From: Paracoccaceae bacterium
GTDB lineage: Bacteria > Pseudomonadota > Alphaproteobacteria > Rhodobacterales > Rhodobacteraceae
Direction of reading: 5' to 3'
NCBI GenBank assembly: GCA_024742455.1
Contig: JANSYL010000011.1
Coordinates: forward strand, 25,931-89,930
DNA: 64,000 nucleotides
Part shown: piece after piece, positions 17,825 through 27,115 of the stretch
How positions within the stretch are numbered: position 1 is the first letter of the stretch
Layout: every line of letters starts with the position of its first letter
The notes under the pieces: generated by a model
What the model was told of the DNA's origin: nothing
What the model saw: the letters and a program-made list of their open reading frames with translations, nothing else
Databases searched by the model: none
Made by a program: the position numbers and the translations under genes

Positions 17825-19201
17825 TTACATCAACTTGCGGCGGCGAGTCACGCGGATATCCAGGTCGGTGATCTTCTTGCGCAGGGTATTGCGGTTGATG
17901 CCCAGCAGATCTGCGCATTTCGCCTGGTTGCCGCCCGTCGCCTCCAGCGCGATCTCGATCAGCGGGGTTTCGACCTCGCGCAGGATACGGGCGTAAAGAC
18001 CGGGCGGCGGGAGCACGCCACCATGCAGGTCGAAATAGCGGCGCAGATGTTTGCCCACTGATGCGCTCAGCTTGTCGCCCTCGCCCCCGCCGATCAGGGG
18101 TTCGATGGCGGGCTGGTTGCCCAGGACCGCCTCGACCTCGGCCTTGCCGATTTCCTCGGCGGGGCTGGTGACGGTCAGGCGGCGGATCGTGTTTTCCAGC
18201 TGTCGCACGTTTCCGGGCCAGGAATAGGCGCGGATCAGGTCCATCGCCTCGGGCGCGAAGCGGCGCAGCGGCGCGCCGTCGCGTTCGGCACGGGCCAGGA
18301 AATGGCTGGCCAGAAGCGGGATGTCATCGACCCTTTCGCGCAAGCTCGGCACCGCGATGGTCACCCCGCCAAGGCGATAGAACAGGTCCTGCCGGAACTC
18401 GCCGGCTTCCATCTTTTCGGTCAGGTCGCGCTGCGAGGTCGCCATTACCCGTGGTGCTGCATCCGACAGCGCATCAAGCATGCGCACGATCTTGGCCTGT
18501 GTCGCCTCGCCCAGATCGCCCACCTCATCGAACAGGATCGATCCGCCCTTGGCCCGCGCCAGCACGGCCGAGGGGCCATCGACCCCTTCCAGATCGGACG
18601 CCGCCGCCACGACAAAGGGCAGCGTGCGCCGGTCGGAGAAATCATGGATCGCACGCGCGATCAGGCTTTTGCCGGTGCCGCTTTCGCCGGTGATCAGGAC
18701 CGGCAGATCGGTATTCATCACCCGCGCGACCAGCCGGTAAAGCGCCTGCATCGACGCGGTGCGGCCCACCAGCGGCAGATCCTCCTGCGCCATCGAGGCG
18801 GCGGCAGGTTCGGTCGGTTTCGGCGGCGTCGCGCGGCGTTTCACATCCAGCGCGCGCGCGGCCCGTTTCATCAGGTCTGGCAGGTCGAAGGGTTTGGGCA
18901 GGTAATCATAGGCATCCGCCTCGGTCGCCTGGATCGCGGTCATGATCGTGTTCTGCGCCGAGATGATGATGACCGGCAGACCCGGTCGTTTCTCGGTGAT
19001 CTGCGGCAAGGTCTCCAGACCGTTCCCATCGGGCATCATCACGTCCGAGATCACGAGGTCGCCCTTGCCCTCCTCGACCCACCGCATCAGCGTCATCAGG
19101 CTGGAGGTGGCATGCACCTTGCAGCCCGCGCGGGTCAGCGCCTGGGTCAGAACGGTGCGGATGGTGCGGTCGTCATCGGCGACGAGAACGGTGCCGTCCA
19201 T
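17825..19201 (-). CDS. ntrC: NtrC nitrogen response regulator (no GAFTGA loop)
   Basis: A 458-residue NtrC. The receiver domain has D10/D11 and phospho-acceptor D53 ([10 protein letters not shown]); the AAA+ domain has Walker A GESGTGKS (172-179) and ILFDEV; the C-terminal Fis-type helix-turn-helix is [22 protein letters not shown]. Between residues 200 and 220 the GAFTGA loop is absent, replaced by [16 protein letters not shown]. Rhodobacter capsulatus NtrC lacks this loop too and is known to activate transcription with sigma-70 polymerase, so the same is expected here. ATG 19201 follows AAGGAAAG. It responds to NtrB, encoded 41 bases upstream. Confidence 0.96.
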   Translation of the reverse strand: MDGTVLVADDDRTIRTVLTQALTRAGCKVHATSSLMTLMRWVEEGKGDLVISDVMMPDGNGLETLPQITEKRPGLPVIIISAQNTIMTAIQATEADAYDYLPKPFDLPDLMKRAARALDVKRRATPPKPTEPAAASMAQEDLPLVGRTASMQALYRLVARVMNTDLPVLITGESGTGKSLIARAIHDFSDRRTLPFVVAAASDLEGVDGPSAVLARAKGGSILFDEVGDLGEATQAKIVRMLDALSDAAPRVMATSQRDLTEKMEAGEFRQDLFYRLGGVTIAVPSLRERVDDIPLLASHFLARAERDGAPLRRFAPEAMDLIRAYSWPGNVRQLENTIRRLTVTSPAEEIGKAEVEAVLGNQPAIEPLIGGGEGDKLSASVGKHLRRYFDLHGGVLPPPGLYARILREVETPLIEIALEATGGNQAKCADLLGINRNTLRKKITDLDIRVTRRRKLM

Positions 19202-19242
19202 GGGTCAGGTCTTTCCTTGGGTCGTGAAAGGGAACGGGCGCA

Positions 19243-20310
19243 TCACGCGACCTCCTTCGGGGCAATGGGCAGGGACACGCGGAACACGGTGCGCCCCGGC
19301 ACGCTGTCCACCGCGATCCAGCCGTCGTGATCGGCGATGATCTTGGAAATCAGCGCAAGGCCGAGGCCTGTGCCGTTCTCGCGGCCCGACACGAAGGGTT
19401 CGAAAATGTCACCCGCAATATCGGGCGGGATGCCGGGGCCGTCATCGATCACCTCGATCTGCAACGGCACCGCCCCGCCGGTGCCGTCGCGGCGGCGCAC
19501 CTTGAGGCTGAGTTCATAAAAGCTGCGCAAACGGATGGTGCCGCCCGTCCGCCCGGCCTGCGCGGCGTTCTTCAGCAGGTTCAGGAACACCTGCAGCAAC
19601 TGGTCGGGATCGGCGAAAGTGGCGGGCAGCGACGGGTCGTAATCATCCTCGATATTCATATGCGCGGCAAAGCCCACGGCGGCCGATTTGCGGGCGCGGT
19701 CCAGCACGTCGTGAATATTGACCGCGCGGCGTTCGGGCGGGCGCAGGTTGCCGAACTCCTCGACCTGTTCCAGAAGCTTCAGGATGCGCCGGGTCTCGGC
19801 CACGATCAGGTCGGTCAGTTCGCGATCCTCGCCGCTGGCGTTCATGGAAATCAGCTGCGCCGCCCCGGTGATGCCCGCCAGCGGGTTCTTGATTTCATGG
19901 GCCAGCATCTCGGCCATGCCGATGGCCGACTTGGCCGCGGATTTCGACGACATCGACCGGTCGAGCTTGCCCACCAGGTCGCGGTTCTCGAACAGCACCA
20001 GGACATGGTCCGGCTTGTCGGCCAAAGGCGCGATCTGAACGTCGCAGGACACCGGCTTGCGGCTTCCCGTGCCCACGTCGACGGCATTGACGAACAGCGC
20101 CGAATGACCATCGCGCACGCGGGCAAAGGCGTCTTCCAGCGGCGCGTCCATGAAGATCTTGTCCCAGACCGGGTAGCCATCGAGCGATTTCTTCGAGGCG
20201 TTGAGAAAGGTCTCGGCCGCCGGGTTCACATCGCGGATCAGGTCGCCCGCATCGATGATGAGCGCCGGAATGGGCAAGGAGGCCCAGAGCGAGTTGGTCC
20301 ATTTCGTCAT
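19243..20310 (-). CDS. ntrB: NtrB nitrogen-sensing histidine kinase/phosphatase
   Basis: A 355-residue soluble kinase that phosphorylates NtrC when nitrogen is scarce and is controlled by PII. It has an N-terminal PAS domain (SLPIPALIIDAGDLIRDVNPAAE), the phospho-acceptor H138 in MLAHEIKNPLAG, an N box with LNLLKNAAQAG, and G boxes DDGPGIP and GTGLGLALI. Length and layout match GlnL/NtrB. ATG 20310 overlaps the stop of the preceding dus gene by 4 bases, which indicates tight coupling. The order dus-ntrB-ntrC is conserved in alphaproteobacteria. Confidence 0.96.
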   Translation of the reverse strand: MTKWTNSLWASLPIPALIIDAGDLIRDVNPAAETFLNASKKSLDGYPVWDKIFMDAPLEDAFARVRDGHSALFVNAVDVGTGSRKPVSCDVQIAPLADKPDHVLVLFENRDLVGKLDRSMSSKSAAKSAIGMAEMLAHEIKNPLAGITGAAQLISMNASGEDRELTDLIVAETRRILKLLEQVEEFGNLRPPERRAVNIHDVLDRARKSAAVGFAAHMNIEDDYDPSLPATFADPDQLLQVFLNLLKNAAQAGRTGGTIRLRSFYELSLKVRRRDGTGGAVPLQIEVIDDGPGIPPDIAGDIFEPFVSGRENGTGLGLALISKIIADHDGWIAVDSVPGRTVFRVSLPIAPKEVA

Positions 20311-21293
20311 GCCGCCCGCCTTTCCGGCGCGGCGGCCAGCGCATCGGGGATCAGGGCGATAACGGTTTCGGGCCGGGGCGCCGTGAGGATCGCGCGGCGC
20401 AACGCCGCCGGGGTCCCTGCCCCGTCCATGTACCAGCCCAGATGCTTGCGGGCGACGCGCAGGCCCAGGGCGGTGCCGTAAAATGACAGCATTGCCTGAT
20501 AATGCCCCGCCACCAGATCAACCAGATCGTCCCCGGCGGGAATATCCGGTTCAGCCCCGCCATGAAGCGCCGCCGCGATTTCGGCCAGGGCCCAGGGCCG
20601 GCCCTGGATGCCGCGGCCAACCATCACCCCCGCCGCGCCCGAGGCCGCCAGCGCGCGCCGCGCCGTGTCCGGCCCGGTGATATCGCCATTGGCGATGACG
20701 GGTATACCGATGGCCTCCACCACCTCGGCGATCGCGGCCCAGTCCGCGGCCCCCTTGTAGAACTGGCACCGCGTGCGGCCGTGGATGGTGATCATCTGTA
20801 CCCCCGCAGCCTCGGCCCGGCACGCCAGCGCGGCGGCATTGCGCAGGGCATCATCCCACCCGAGCCGGGTTTTCAGCGTCACCGGAACGCTGACCGCACC
20901 GACCACCGCCTCGATCAGCCCGGTCGCATGGTCAAGATCGCGCATCAGGGCCGATCCGCTGAGGCCGGTGGTCACCTTCTTGGCTGGGCAGCCCATGTTG
21001 ATGTCGATGATCCGCGCGCCCTGTGCCTCGGCGATCCGGGCGGCCTCGGCCATCCAATGCGCCTCGCGCCCGGCCAGTTGCACGGCGGTGCGCGCCTGAC
21101 CAAAGCCAAGCTCGGCCCGTGCGCGCACCGATGCCTTGGCTTCGACCATCTCCTGACTTGCCACCATTTCGGACACGACCAATCCGGCCCCGAACCGCGC
21201 CACAAGGTCCCGGAACGGCCGGTCGGTGATCCCCGCCATCGGCGCGAGCAGCACCGGTGGGTCGATGGATGTGTCTGCCAGATAAACCGCCAA
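20307..21293 (-). CDS. dusB: tRNA-dihydrouridine synthase (DusB/NifR3 family)
   Basis: A flavin enzyme of 328 residues that reduces uridines in tRNA. Family motifs are LLAPMAGITDRPFR, INMGCPAKKVT (catalytic Cys), the flavin-binding ITIHGRTRCQFYKG and VIANGDI, and GVMVGRGIQGRPW. This is the gene called nifR3 upstream of ntrBC in Rhodobacter. The best start is TTG at 21293, with AAGG upstream; no ATG or GTG lies near the expected N-terminus. It is the first gene of the nitrogen-regulation operon and diverges from ispDF across a 191-base region rich in repeats. Confidence 0.92.
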   Translation of the reverse strand: MAVYLADTSIDPPVLLAPMAGITDRPFRDLVARFGAGLVVSEMVASQEMVEAKASVRARAELGFGQARTAVQLAGREAHWMAEAARIAEAQGARIIDINMGCPAKKVTTGLSGSALMRDLDHATGLIEAVVGAVSVPVTLKTRLGWDDALRNAAALACRAEAAGVQMITIHGRTRCQFYKGAADWAAIAEVVEAIGIPVIANGDITGPDTARRALAASGAAGVMVGRGIQGRPWALAEIAAALHGGAEPDIPAGDDLVDLVAGHYQAMLSFYGTALGLRVARKHLGWYMDGAGTPAALRRAILTAPRPETVIALIPDALAAAPERRAA

Positions 21294-21427
21294 ATGCTCA
21301 AACCTTGTGCAGTTATCCTTGGCATAGAGAGCGTGCGCGGGAACTTCAAAGAGAAACAGGGCGCTATATGATCTTTCGGCGTCACGCTGCCGTGATCATA
21401 TGGGCAAATGCTCAAAAACTGGGCAGT
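21291..21427. promoter_or_regulatory. Divergent control region with a paired direct repeat and a long palindrome
   Basis: CAAATGCTCAAA occurs at 21291-21302 and again at 21405-21416. Each copy continues into a GCAGT end, so 23 bases match at 19 positions. Between them ATATGATC (21366-21373) and GATCATAT (21394-21401) form a perfect 8-bp inverted repeat with a 20-base spacer that itself holds CGGC/GCCG arms. The region controls the dusB-ntrBCYX operon on one side and ispDF on the other. The left repeat overlaps the TTG start of dusB, so binding there would block translation or early elongation. The binding protein is not known. Confidence 0.55.
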
Positions 21428-21484
21428 CTGGCGCGGCTCTGATGGGGCATTGTCCAGCACCGGGCGAGGCGATATCACCTCGCC

Positions 21485-22654
21485 ATGCCCGACGCCGCGA
21501 CCCCGACGACCCGCCCGACGGCCGCCGCCGTGATCGTCGCGGCCGGCCGGGGGACCCGTGCGGGCGGCGGATTACCCAAGCAATACAGGGATTTGGCGGG
21601 TGAGCCCGTTCTGGCCCGCACAATCCGCGCCTTTGATACCCATCCGCGCATCGCGGCCATCATCGTGGTGCGCCACGCCGAGGATGGCGACCTGTTCGCC
21701 CGGGCATGCCCCGACACCGAAACCCCGCTTGTCACCGTCATCGGGGGCGCCACCCGCGATGCCTCGGTTCAGGCCGGCCTCGCGGCGGTGCCCGATGACA
21801 CCGACCACGTCCTGATCCATGACGCGGCCCGCCCCCTCGTGCCACGCGCGGTGATCGACGGGGTGCTTGGGGCGCTGGACAGCCATGATGGCGCCGCCCC
21901 CGCCCTGCCGGTCACCGATGCGCTGTGGCAAGGCGAGACGAACGTGACCGGCACCCAGGATCGCAGCGGGCTCTGGCGCGCCCAGACCCCGCAGGGATTC
22001 CGGCTGTCCGCCATTCGCGCGGCCCACCAAGCCCACCCCGGCGGGGCCGCCGATGACGTGGAGGTCGCCCGCGCCCATGGCTTGACCGTCGCGATCACAC
22101 CGGGCGATGAGGTAAACCTGAAACTGACCACCGCTGCCGATTTCGACCGGGCCGCGAAGATGCTTGGGGGGACGATGGATATTCGCACCGGCAACGGGTT
22201 CGACGTGCACCGGTTCGGCCCCGGCGATCACGTGATGCTATGCGGCATGCCCGTGCCCCATGACCGGGGGCTGCAGGGCCATTCCGATGCCGATGTGGGC
22301 CTGCACACGATCACCGACGCGATCTACGGCGCCCTGGCCGAAGGCGATATCGGCACCCATTTCCCGCCCTCGGACCCGCAATGGAAGGGCGCGGAAAGTC
22401 ACATCTTCCTGACCCATGCCGTCGATCTGGCGACGAAAAAGGGGTTCACGCTGACCCATGCCGACCTGACGCTGATCTGCGAACGGCCCAAGATCGGCCC
22501 GCATGCCAGCGCGATGCGCGCCCGCCTTGCCGGGCTCCTGCGGATCGAGGAGGCGCGCGTTTCGGTCAAGGCGACGACGACCGAACGTCTGGGCTTTCCG
22601 GGGCGCGAGGAAGGGATCGCGGCGCTGGCCACCGTGACGCTGGTGAAACCATGA
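21485..22654 (+). CDS. ispDF: Bifunctional IspD/IspF enzyme of the MEP isoprenoid pathway
   Basis: A 389-residue fusion. Residues 1-228 are IspD (2-C-methyl-D-erythritol 4-phosphate cytidylyltransferase): [16 protein letters not shown] nucleotide-binding loop and [11 protein letters not shown]. Residues 230-389 are IspF (MECDP synthase): GFDVHRF zinc ligands, [18 protein letters not shown], and [19 protein letters not shown] at the end. Fused IspDF is usual in many alphaproteobacteria and carries out two non-consecutive steps. ATG 21485 begins a short Thr/Ala-rich leader. pgpA follows with a 4-base ATGA overlap. Confidence 0.96.
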   Translation: MPDAATPTTRPTAAAVIVAAGRGTRAGGGLPKQYRDLAGEPVLARTIRAFDTHPRIAAIIVVRHAEDGDLFARACPDTETPLVTVIGGATRDASVQAGLAAVPDDTDHVLIHDAARPLVPRAVIDGVLGALDSHDGAAPALPVTDALWQGETNVTGTQDRSGLWRAQTPQGFRLSAIRAAHQAHPGGAADDVEVARAHGLTVAITPGDEVNLKLTTAADFDRAAKMLGGTMDIRTGNGFDVHRFGPGDHVMLCGMPVPHDRGLQGHSDADVGLHTITDAIYGALAEGDIGTHFPPSDPQWKGAESHIFLTHAVDLATKKGFTLTHADLTLICERPKIGPHASAMRARLAGLLRIEEARVSVKATTTERLGFPGREEGIAALATVTLVKP

Positions 22655-23139
22655 TCCGGCTGATCACCACACTCGGCGGCGTCGGTCTTCTGCGCCCTGC
22701 CCCCGGCACCTGGGGCAGCCTGGCCGCCCTGCCGCTGGCCTGGGCGCTGCATACGCTTGGCGGCTTTGCGTTGTTCTTTGTTGCCACGCTTGTCGTGACC
22801 GGCCTGGGCTTCTGGGCCGTCAGCCGCGAGGTGGCGCATGATGCCCATGACGATCCGTCCGAGATCGTGATCGACGAGGTCGCGGGGCAATGGGTGGCGC
22901 TCTGGCCCGTGTCGCTGGGCGCGCAGGTCGCCGGGGCGGATGTGCTGGCGCTCTATCCCGGCATCATCGCGGCCTTCCTGGTGTTCCGCCTGTTCGATAT
23001 CTGGAAACCGGGGCCGGTCGGATGGGCCGACAGGCAGCAGGGCGCGCTTGGCGTGATGGCCGATGACGTGATCGCGGGGTGGATGGCGGCGCTGGTCGTG
23101 GCCGTTCTGGCCGCCCTTGCCCATCTGGTGCTTTTGTGA
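22651..23139 (+). CDS. pgpA: Phosphatidylglycerophosphatase A
   Basis: A 162-residue inner-membrane enzyme that dephosphorylates phosphatidylglycerophosphate to phosphatidylglycerol. Typical features are [17 protein letters not shown] near the N-terminus, the acidic motif [14 protein letters not shown], and [20 protein letters not shown] followed by MADDVIAG. Three to four hydrophobic segments are visible. The start codon overlaps the ispDF stop by 4 bases and the next gene's GTG overlaps its own stop, so ispDF-pgpA-cinA is one coupled operon. Confidence 0.95.
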   Translation: MIRLITTLGGVGLLRPAPGTWGSLAALPLAWALHTLGGFALFFVATLVVTGLGFWAVSREVAHDAHDDPSEIVIDEVAGQWVALWPVSLGAQVAGADVLALYPGIIAAFLVFRLFDIWKPGPVGWADRQQGALGVMADDVIAGWMAALVVAVLAALAHLVLL

Positions 23140-23600
23140 CCGCTGCACGGGTGCTGAGCGCAGCCATCGCCCGTGGCTGGCGCATCGCCACCGCCGAAAG
23201 CTGCACGGGCGGGATGGTCGCGGCGGCGCTGACCGATATCCCTGGATCATCCGCCGTGTTCGACTGGGGCGTCGTCACCTATTCCGATACCGCCAAGATA
23301 CAGCTGCTCGGCGTGTCGGGCGCAACGCTGGCCGCCCATGGCGCGGTGTCCGAACAGGTCGCCGCCGAAATGGCAGAGGGCGCGCGCAGCCGGTCGGGGG
23401 CCGATCTGGCGCTGTCTGTCACCGGCATCGCGGGGCCGGGCGGATCGGCGCACAAGCCGGAAGGCCGGGTGTGTTTCGGGCTCAGCACCGCGGGCGGGAC
23501 GCGGACGGAAACGGTGGAGTTCGGCGCACGTGGCCGGGCACAGGTGCGCCGGGCCAGTATGGGCCACGCACTGCGCATGGCGCTCAGCGCGCTAGGCTAG
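23136..23600 (+). CDS. CinA C-terminal-domain protein (nicotinamide-nucleotide amidohydrolase)
   Basis: A 154-residue stand-alone CinA C-terminal domain (PncC type), which deamidates NMN to nicotinate mononucleotide. Motifs are ATAESCTGGMVAAALTDIPGSS, WGVVTYSDTAK, GAVSEQVAAEMAEGAR and VTGIAGPGG. GTG 23136 overlaps the pgpA stop. The COG1058 half of full-length CinA is absent, as in E. coli PncC. Its 3' end overlaps the convergent START-domain gene by 9 bases. Confidence 0.92.
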   Translation: MTAARVLSAAIARGWRIATAESCTGGMVAAALTDIPGSSAVFDWGVVTYSDTAKIQLLGVSGATLAAHGAVSEQVAAEMAEGARSRSGADLALSVTGIAGPGGSAHKPEGRVCFGLSTAGGTRTETVEFGARGRAQVRRASMGHALRMALSALG

Positions 23601-24056
23601 GGCGCGGTTCTCGGCCCCGTAGATCTCGACGGCACGCGCTTCGAAGGCGCGCACGATCCGCTGCATCGCGTCGAAAAAAAACAGCCCCGCCGCCTTTTGC
23701 AGGATGCGGTTGCGGAATTCGAAATCGACCTTGAACCGCACCTCGCAGCCGCCCTCGACATCGACGAATTCCCAGGTCGACAGCATGTGCTGGAACGGAC
23801 CCTCGATATATTCGGTGTCGATCCGGCGCTGCGTCTCCCAAAGGGTGACCTTGGACAGGAACCGTTCGCGGAACATCTTGAAGCCCACCACAAGGTCGGC
23901 CAGCATCACCTTAGCATCGCCCTCGGGCGTGACCGACCGGATGCGCGCCGCGGTCGTCCAGGGGATGAATTCCGGGTAGCGCGCCACATCGGCCACCAGG
24001 TCATACATCTGCCGCGCTGAATAGGGCAGCGTGCGGGTCTCGGAATGGGCGGGCAT
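23592..24056 (-). CDS. START-domain protein, RatA/COQ10 family
   Basis: A 154-residue polyketide-cyclase/START fold protein: [24 protein letters not shown] at the N-terminus and [23 protein letters not shown] near the end. Relatives are ubiquinone-binding COQ10 in mitochondria and E. coli RatA. No partner gene for a RatA-RatB type pair is adjacent, so a role with ubiquinone is the better guess for an alphaproteobacterium. It diverges from hpt with a 77-base gap. Confidence 0.88.
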   Translation of the reverse strand: MPAHSETRTLPYSARQMYDLVADVARYPEFIPWTTAARIRSVTPEGDAKVMLADLVVGFKMFRERFLSKVTLWETQRRIDTEYIEGPFQHMLSTWEFVDVEGGCEVRFKVDFEFRNRILQKAAGLFFFDAMQRIVRAFEARAVEIYGAENRALA

Positions 24057-24133
24057 CGGTCTTTCGCGTTGTTCGTGTGGGCCACCATGTCATAAACCCG
24101 CCATGGGGTTTCAAGCCCGCAAGGAGGGTCACA

Positions 24134-24679
24134 ATGGCGCAGCCGCCCTACACGGTCGATCAGATGATCTCGGCCAAACGCATCGCGGCGCGGATCGAAA
24201 CGCTCGCCCGCGAGATCGAAGCGGCCTATGCAGGCACCGACAAGCTGGTGCTGGTCGGGCTTTTGCGCGGGTCCTTCGTGTTCATTGCCGATCTTGTGCG
24301 CGAGCTGAACCTGCCCGTCGAGGTCGATTTCCTCGAGGCCTCTTCCTATGGCGATGCCACCGAATCCTCGCGCGAGGTGCGCATCCTCAAGGACCTTCGG
24401 GGTGAGATCGCGGGCCGGGACGTGCTGGTGGTCGAGGATATCGTCGATACCGGCCACACGCTCAGCCATGTCGTGAACCTGCTGAAATCGCGCGAACCGG
24501 CGCGGCTGAATACCATTGCGCTGCTTGACAAGCCGTCGCGGCGCGAGGTCGATATCAAGGCCGACTGGACCGGGTTCGAGATCCCTGACGAATTCGTCGT
24601 GGGCTACGGGATCGACTACGCACAAAGGAACAGGAACCTGCCCTATATCGGCAAGGTGCGGTTTCTGGAGGAGGCGTAG
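24134..24679 (+). CDS. hpt: Hypoxanthine phosphoribosyltransferase
   Basis: A 181-residue purine-salvage enzyme that makes IMP (or GMP) from base and PRPP. The PRPP-binding loop is [12 protein letters not shown] (about residues 98-109); [14 protein letters not shown] and [15 protein letters not shown] are also conserved, and the C-terminal [22 protein letters not shown] is characteristic of Hpt. ATG 24134 follows AAGGAGGG, the strongest ribosome binding site in the area; the in-frame ATG at 24077 is antisense to the divergent promoter and is rejected. Confidence 0.95.
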   Translation: MAQPPYTVDQMISAKRIAARIETLAREIEAAYAGTDKLVLVGLLRGSFVFIADLVRELNLPVEVDFLEASSYGDATESSREVRILKDLRGEIAGRDVLVVEDIVDTGHTLSHVVNLLKSREPARLNTIALLDKPSRREVDIKADWTGFEIPDEFVVGYGIDYAQRNRNLPYIGKVRFLEEA

Positions 24680-24700
24680 CGGCGGACCTGCACGCCCGTG

Positions 24701-24718
24701 TGTCAATCAAAGTTGACA
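24701..24718. promoter_or_regulatory. TGTCAA-N6-TTGACA palindrome
   Basis: TGTCAA at 24701-24706 and TTGACA at 24713-24718 are perfect complements with a 6-base spacer. The right arm is also an ideal -35 hexamer for the small exported-peptide gene that starts at 24781, so a repressor bound here would block it. No cognate regulator is identified. Confidence 0.5.
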
Positions 24719-24780
24719 ACCCGCCCGGCTTCGGGTGACATCGCACCAATGGACCGCAACGTGCCGGAAGGACACCGCCA

Positions 24781-24915
24781 ATGACCGCCCGTTTCCTGTT
24801 TCTCGTCGCCGCCCTGTCAGGCGGTCTTGGCCTGATCGCCCCCGCCGAGGCGCATCATTCACCCCTGGAGGACATCCGCCCCCTGCCGAAACCGGTTCTG
24901 ACCGACCCGGACTGA
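24781..24915 (+). CDS. Small exported peptide, 44 residues
   Basis: A short gene between hpt and lipA. ATG 24781 follows GGAAGGACACCGCCA. The product opens MTARFLFLVAALSGG and has a full Sec-type signal peptide ending in PAEA, so cleavage would leave a mature peptide of about 19 residues that starts HHSPLEDIRPLPKPV. A possible -35 hexamer and a palindrome lie 63-80 bases upstream. It stops 13 bases before the convergent lipA stop. Function unknown; the codon use fits a real gene. Confidence 0.6.
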   Translation: MTARFLFLVAALSGGLGLIAPAEAHHSPLEDIRPLPKPVLTDPD

Positions 24916-24927
24916 CGCGGAGGCCTG

Positions 24928-25878
24928 TTACTGCATCGCCAGCTTTTTCAGCCGCGCATCCCGCAGCCGGGCGAAATCATCGCCCGCGTGATAGCTTGAC
25001 CGTGTCAGCGGCGTCGCCGACACCATCAGGAACCCCTTACCATAGGCGGCCTTTTCATAGGCCGCGAATTCATCCGGGTGCACGAAACGGTCGACGGCGT
25101 GGTGTTTCGGCGTGGGCTGCAGGTATTGCCCGATGGTCAGGAAATCGACATCGGCCGCGCGCATGTCATCCATCACCTGCAGCACCGATTGCCGGTCTTC
25201 GCCCAGGCCCACCATGATCCCCGACTTGGTGAACATGCCCGGGTCCAGCTCCTTCACCCGCTGCAGCAGGCGCAGGGAATGGAAATACCGCGCGCCGGGG
25301 CGCACCTCGGGGTAGAGGCCCGGCACGGTTTCAAGGTTGTGGTTGAACACATCGGGTTTCGCTTCGACCACGACCTCCAGCACCCCGGGGGCGCATTTCA
25401 GGAAATCGGGGGTCAGGATTTCGATGGTCGTGTCGGGCGCGCGTTTGCGGATCGCGCGGATCGTCATCGCGAAATGCTCGGCCCCGCCGTCTTCCAGATC
25501 ATCCCGGTCGACCGAGGTGATGACGACATGGTTCAGCCCCAGTTTCTGCACGGCGTCCGCCACGCGCCCCGGTTCGAACACGTCCAGGTCCTGCGGGCGC
25601 CCGGTGGCCACGTTGCAGAAGGTGCAGCCACGGGTGCAGATCTCGCCCATGATCATCATCGTGGCATGCCCCTGCGACCAGCATTCGCCCGCATTGGGGC
25701 ACCCGGCTTCTTCGCAGACGGTCACCAGCTTGTGCTCACGCATGATCTGGTGGGTCTTCTTGTAGCCTTCGCCCACCGGCGCCTTTACTCGGATCCAGGA
25801 TGGTTTCCTGGGCTGCGCATTGTCGGGGCGGTGCGCCTTTTCGGGGTGGCGCTGATCGGGCAGTTTCAGGTCGCGCAT
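24928..25878 (-). CDS. lipA: Lipoyl synthase
   Basis: A 316-residue radical-SAM enzyme that inserts two sulfurs into octanoyl groups on lipoyl domains. Both Fe-S clusters are visible: the auxiliary cluster motif [12 protein letters not shown] (C-x4-C-x5-C) and the radical-SAM motif CTRGCTFC (C-x3-C-x2-C), plus the C-terminal [10 protein letters not shown] serine ligand region. ATG 25878 follows GAGGCACCG. Length is standard. lipB is not in the window. Confidence 0.97.
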   Translation of the reverse strand: MRDLKLPDQRHPEKAHRPDNAQPRKPSWIRVKAPVGEGYKKTHQIMREHKLVTVCEEAGCPNAGECWSQGHATMMIMGEICTRGCTFCNVATGRPQDLDVFEPGRVADAVQKLGLNHVVITSVDRDDLEDGGAEHFAMTIRAIRKRAPDTTIEILTPDFLKCAPGVLEVVVEAKPDVFNHNLETVPGLYPEVRPGARYFHSLRLLQRVKELDPGMFTKSGIMVGLGEDRQSVLQVMDDMRAADVDFLTIGQYLQPTPKHHAVDRFVHPDEFAAYEKAAYGKGFLMVSATPLTRSSYHAGDDFARLRDARLKKLAMQ

Positions 25879-25963
25879 CGGTGCCTCGGGGCTGTGGGCC
25901 TACGTTGAGCGGCAACCTAATGCGTCGGGGGCGGAATGTAACCGGGCTAGATGGGCGCAGGGG

Positions 25964-27115
25964 TCATACCCGCAACGCAGGCACGAACCCGTGCCGGTCC
26001 TCGTAATGCTTCAGCAGCCGCTGCAGGCCGATCTTCAGCACCACCTTGCCCGACCGCGCCGACCAGCCGAGGCGTTTTTCGGCCGTCTCAAGCCCTTCGA
26101 GAAAGCAGCAGACCCTGAGCACCACATCGGCAAGGCCCGGCCCAAGATCGTCGAGCGCGTCCGAGACACGGGCCCGGGCCTCGCGCGGACCTTCGGCAAG
26201 GCCCGCATCGTTCAGGAACCCGCCGCGGTCGCCGCCGGTCAGGAACCGGTCCCAGTTCTGGCCCACGCGCGGCCCCATCTGGGCGCGTTCGAAATCCTCG
26301 CGCAGCCGTTCGCCGGCCTGAACCAGATCGGCACTCAGGAAGGGTCTGCCATCCGCGCCCTTGCGCCGGGCCAGCGCGGCAAGGGGCGATTCCGCCAGGT
26401 TGACCCGGGTTTTCCGGCGCCCGCCCGTATCATCCGTGATCTCGGCAACGCCCCAGACGGCGTGCTGTGCCTGAAAGGGTGTGGCGGCCTCGGCGATTGC
26501 GGGGACATGGCGGCGGCGGCGGTCCTCGTCGATCAAGCGCTTCAGCGCGGCCTTGCCCGCCGCCGTGATGCCATAGCGCGCGAAACGCCCATGGCGCAGG
26601 CAACTGATCCAGTCCTTCACCGCAAAGGCCTGGGCAATGCGGCGGTCGACGACGGCGGTGCGCGTCTGTTCACCCTCGGGGCCGGGCCTGAGCACCACCG
26701 CCTTGTCCATGTCCTGCGCCACGGCCAGCACGGCGTCGGTTTCACACAGGCGGCGCAAGATACGGCGGGCCTCGCGGGCGATGGTGGTTTCGTCTGTCAG
26801 GGGGGATCGGAAAGGGGCGGTCATATCTGTGGGGTCCTTGAGGTCTGGGTCTGGGACGGAACGGGCCGACGCGAGCGACGCCAGATCGGCCAGCGCTTCG
26901 TCGACAAGCGGGTCGTCGCGGCGGGTCTCGATGGCGCGGACCCGCCGGCAGATGGTCGAGGGCGCCTGCCCGTCGGCGCGCGCAATGGCCCGGATCGACA
27001 GGCCGGTGACGGTATGGGCGACGTATTGCCGGGCGGCATCGGGCACCCATCGGGGCAACCCGTCGACACGTGCGGCAGGCACGGAAAATCCGGTGTCGGC
27101 AGGGGCCGATCTCAT
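25964..27115 (-). CDS. DUF6456-type protein with N-terminal helix-turn-helix
   Basis: A 383-residue protein of a family seen mainly in Rhodobacteraceae. Residues 20-70 form a helix-turn-helix of the resolvase/homeodomain type (SIRAIARADGQAPSTICRRVRAIE). The conserved C-terminal domain (about 225-380) contains TPFQAQHAVWGVAE, ESPLAALARRKGADGRPFL, LVQAGERLREDFERAQMGPRVGQNWDRFL and GLADVVLRVCCFLEGLETAEKRLGWSARSGKVVL. ATG 27115 has AGGAGTGGAGGAC just upstream, so the longer frame is rejected. It diverges from a DUF6477 gene across an AT-rich region; the pairing suggests a shared process. The molecular role is unknown. Confidence 0.82.
   Translation of the reverse strand: MRSAPADTGFSVPAARVDGLPRWVPDAARQYVAHTVTGLSIRAIARADGQAPSTICRRVRAIETRRDDPLVDEALADLASLASARSVPDPDLKDPTDMTAPFRSPLTDETTIAREARRILRRLCETDAVLAVAQDMDKAVVLRPGPEGEQTRTAVVDRRIAQAFAVKDWISCLRHGRFARYGITAAGKAALKRLIDEDRRRRHVPAIAEAATPFQAQHAVWGVAEITDDTGGRRKTRVNLAESPLAALARRKGADGRPFLSADLVQAGERLREDFERAQMGPRVGQNWDRFLTGGDRGGFLNDAGLAEGPREARARVSDALDDLGPGLADVVLRVCCFLEGLETAEKRLGWSARSGKVVLKIGLQRLLKHYEDRHGFVPALRV

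Noticed and set aside
15487..17871. 794-codon plus-strand frame
   Set aside because: It is the antisense of ntrY, whose kinase domains are unmistakable; the product is Gln/His/Arg-rich without motifs.
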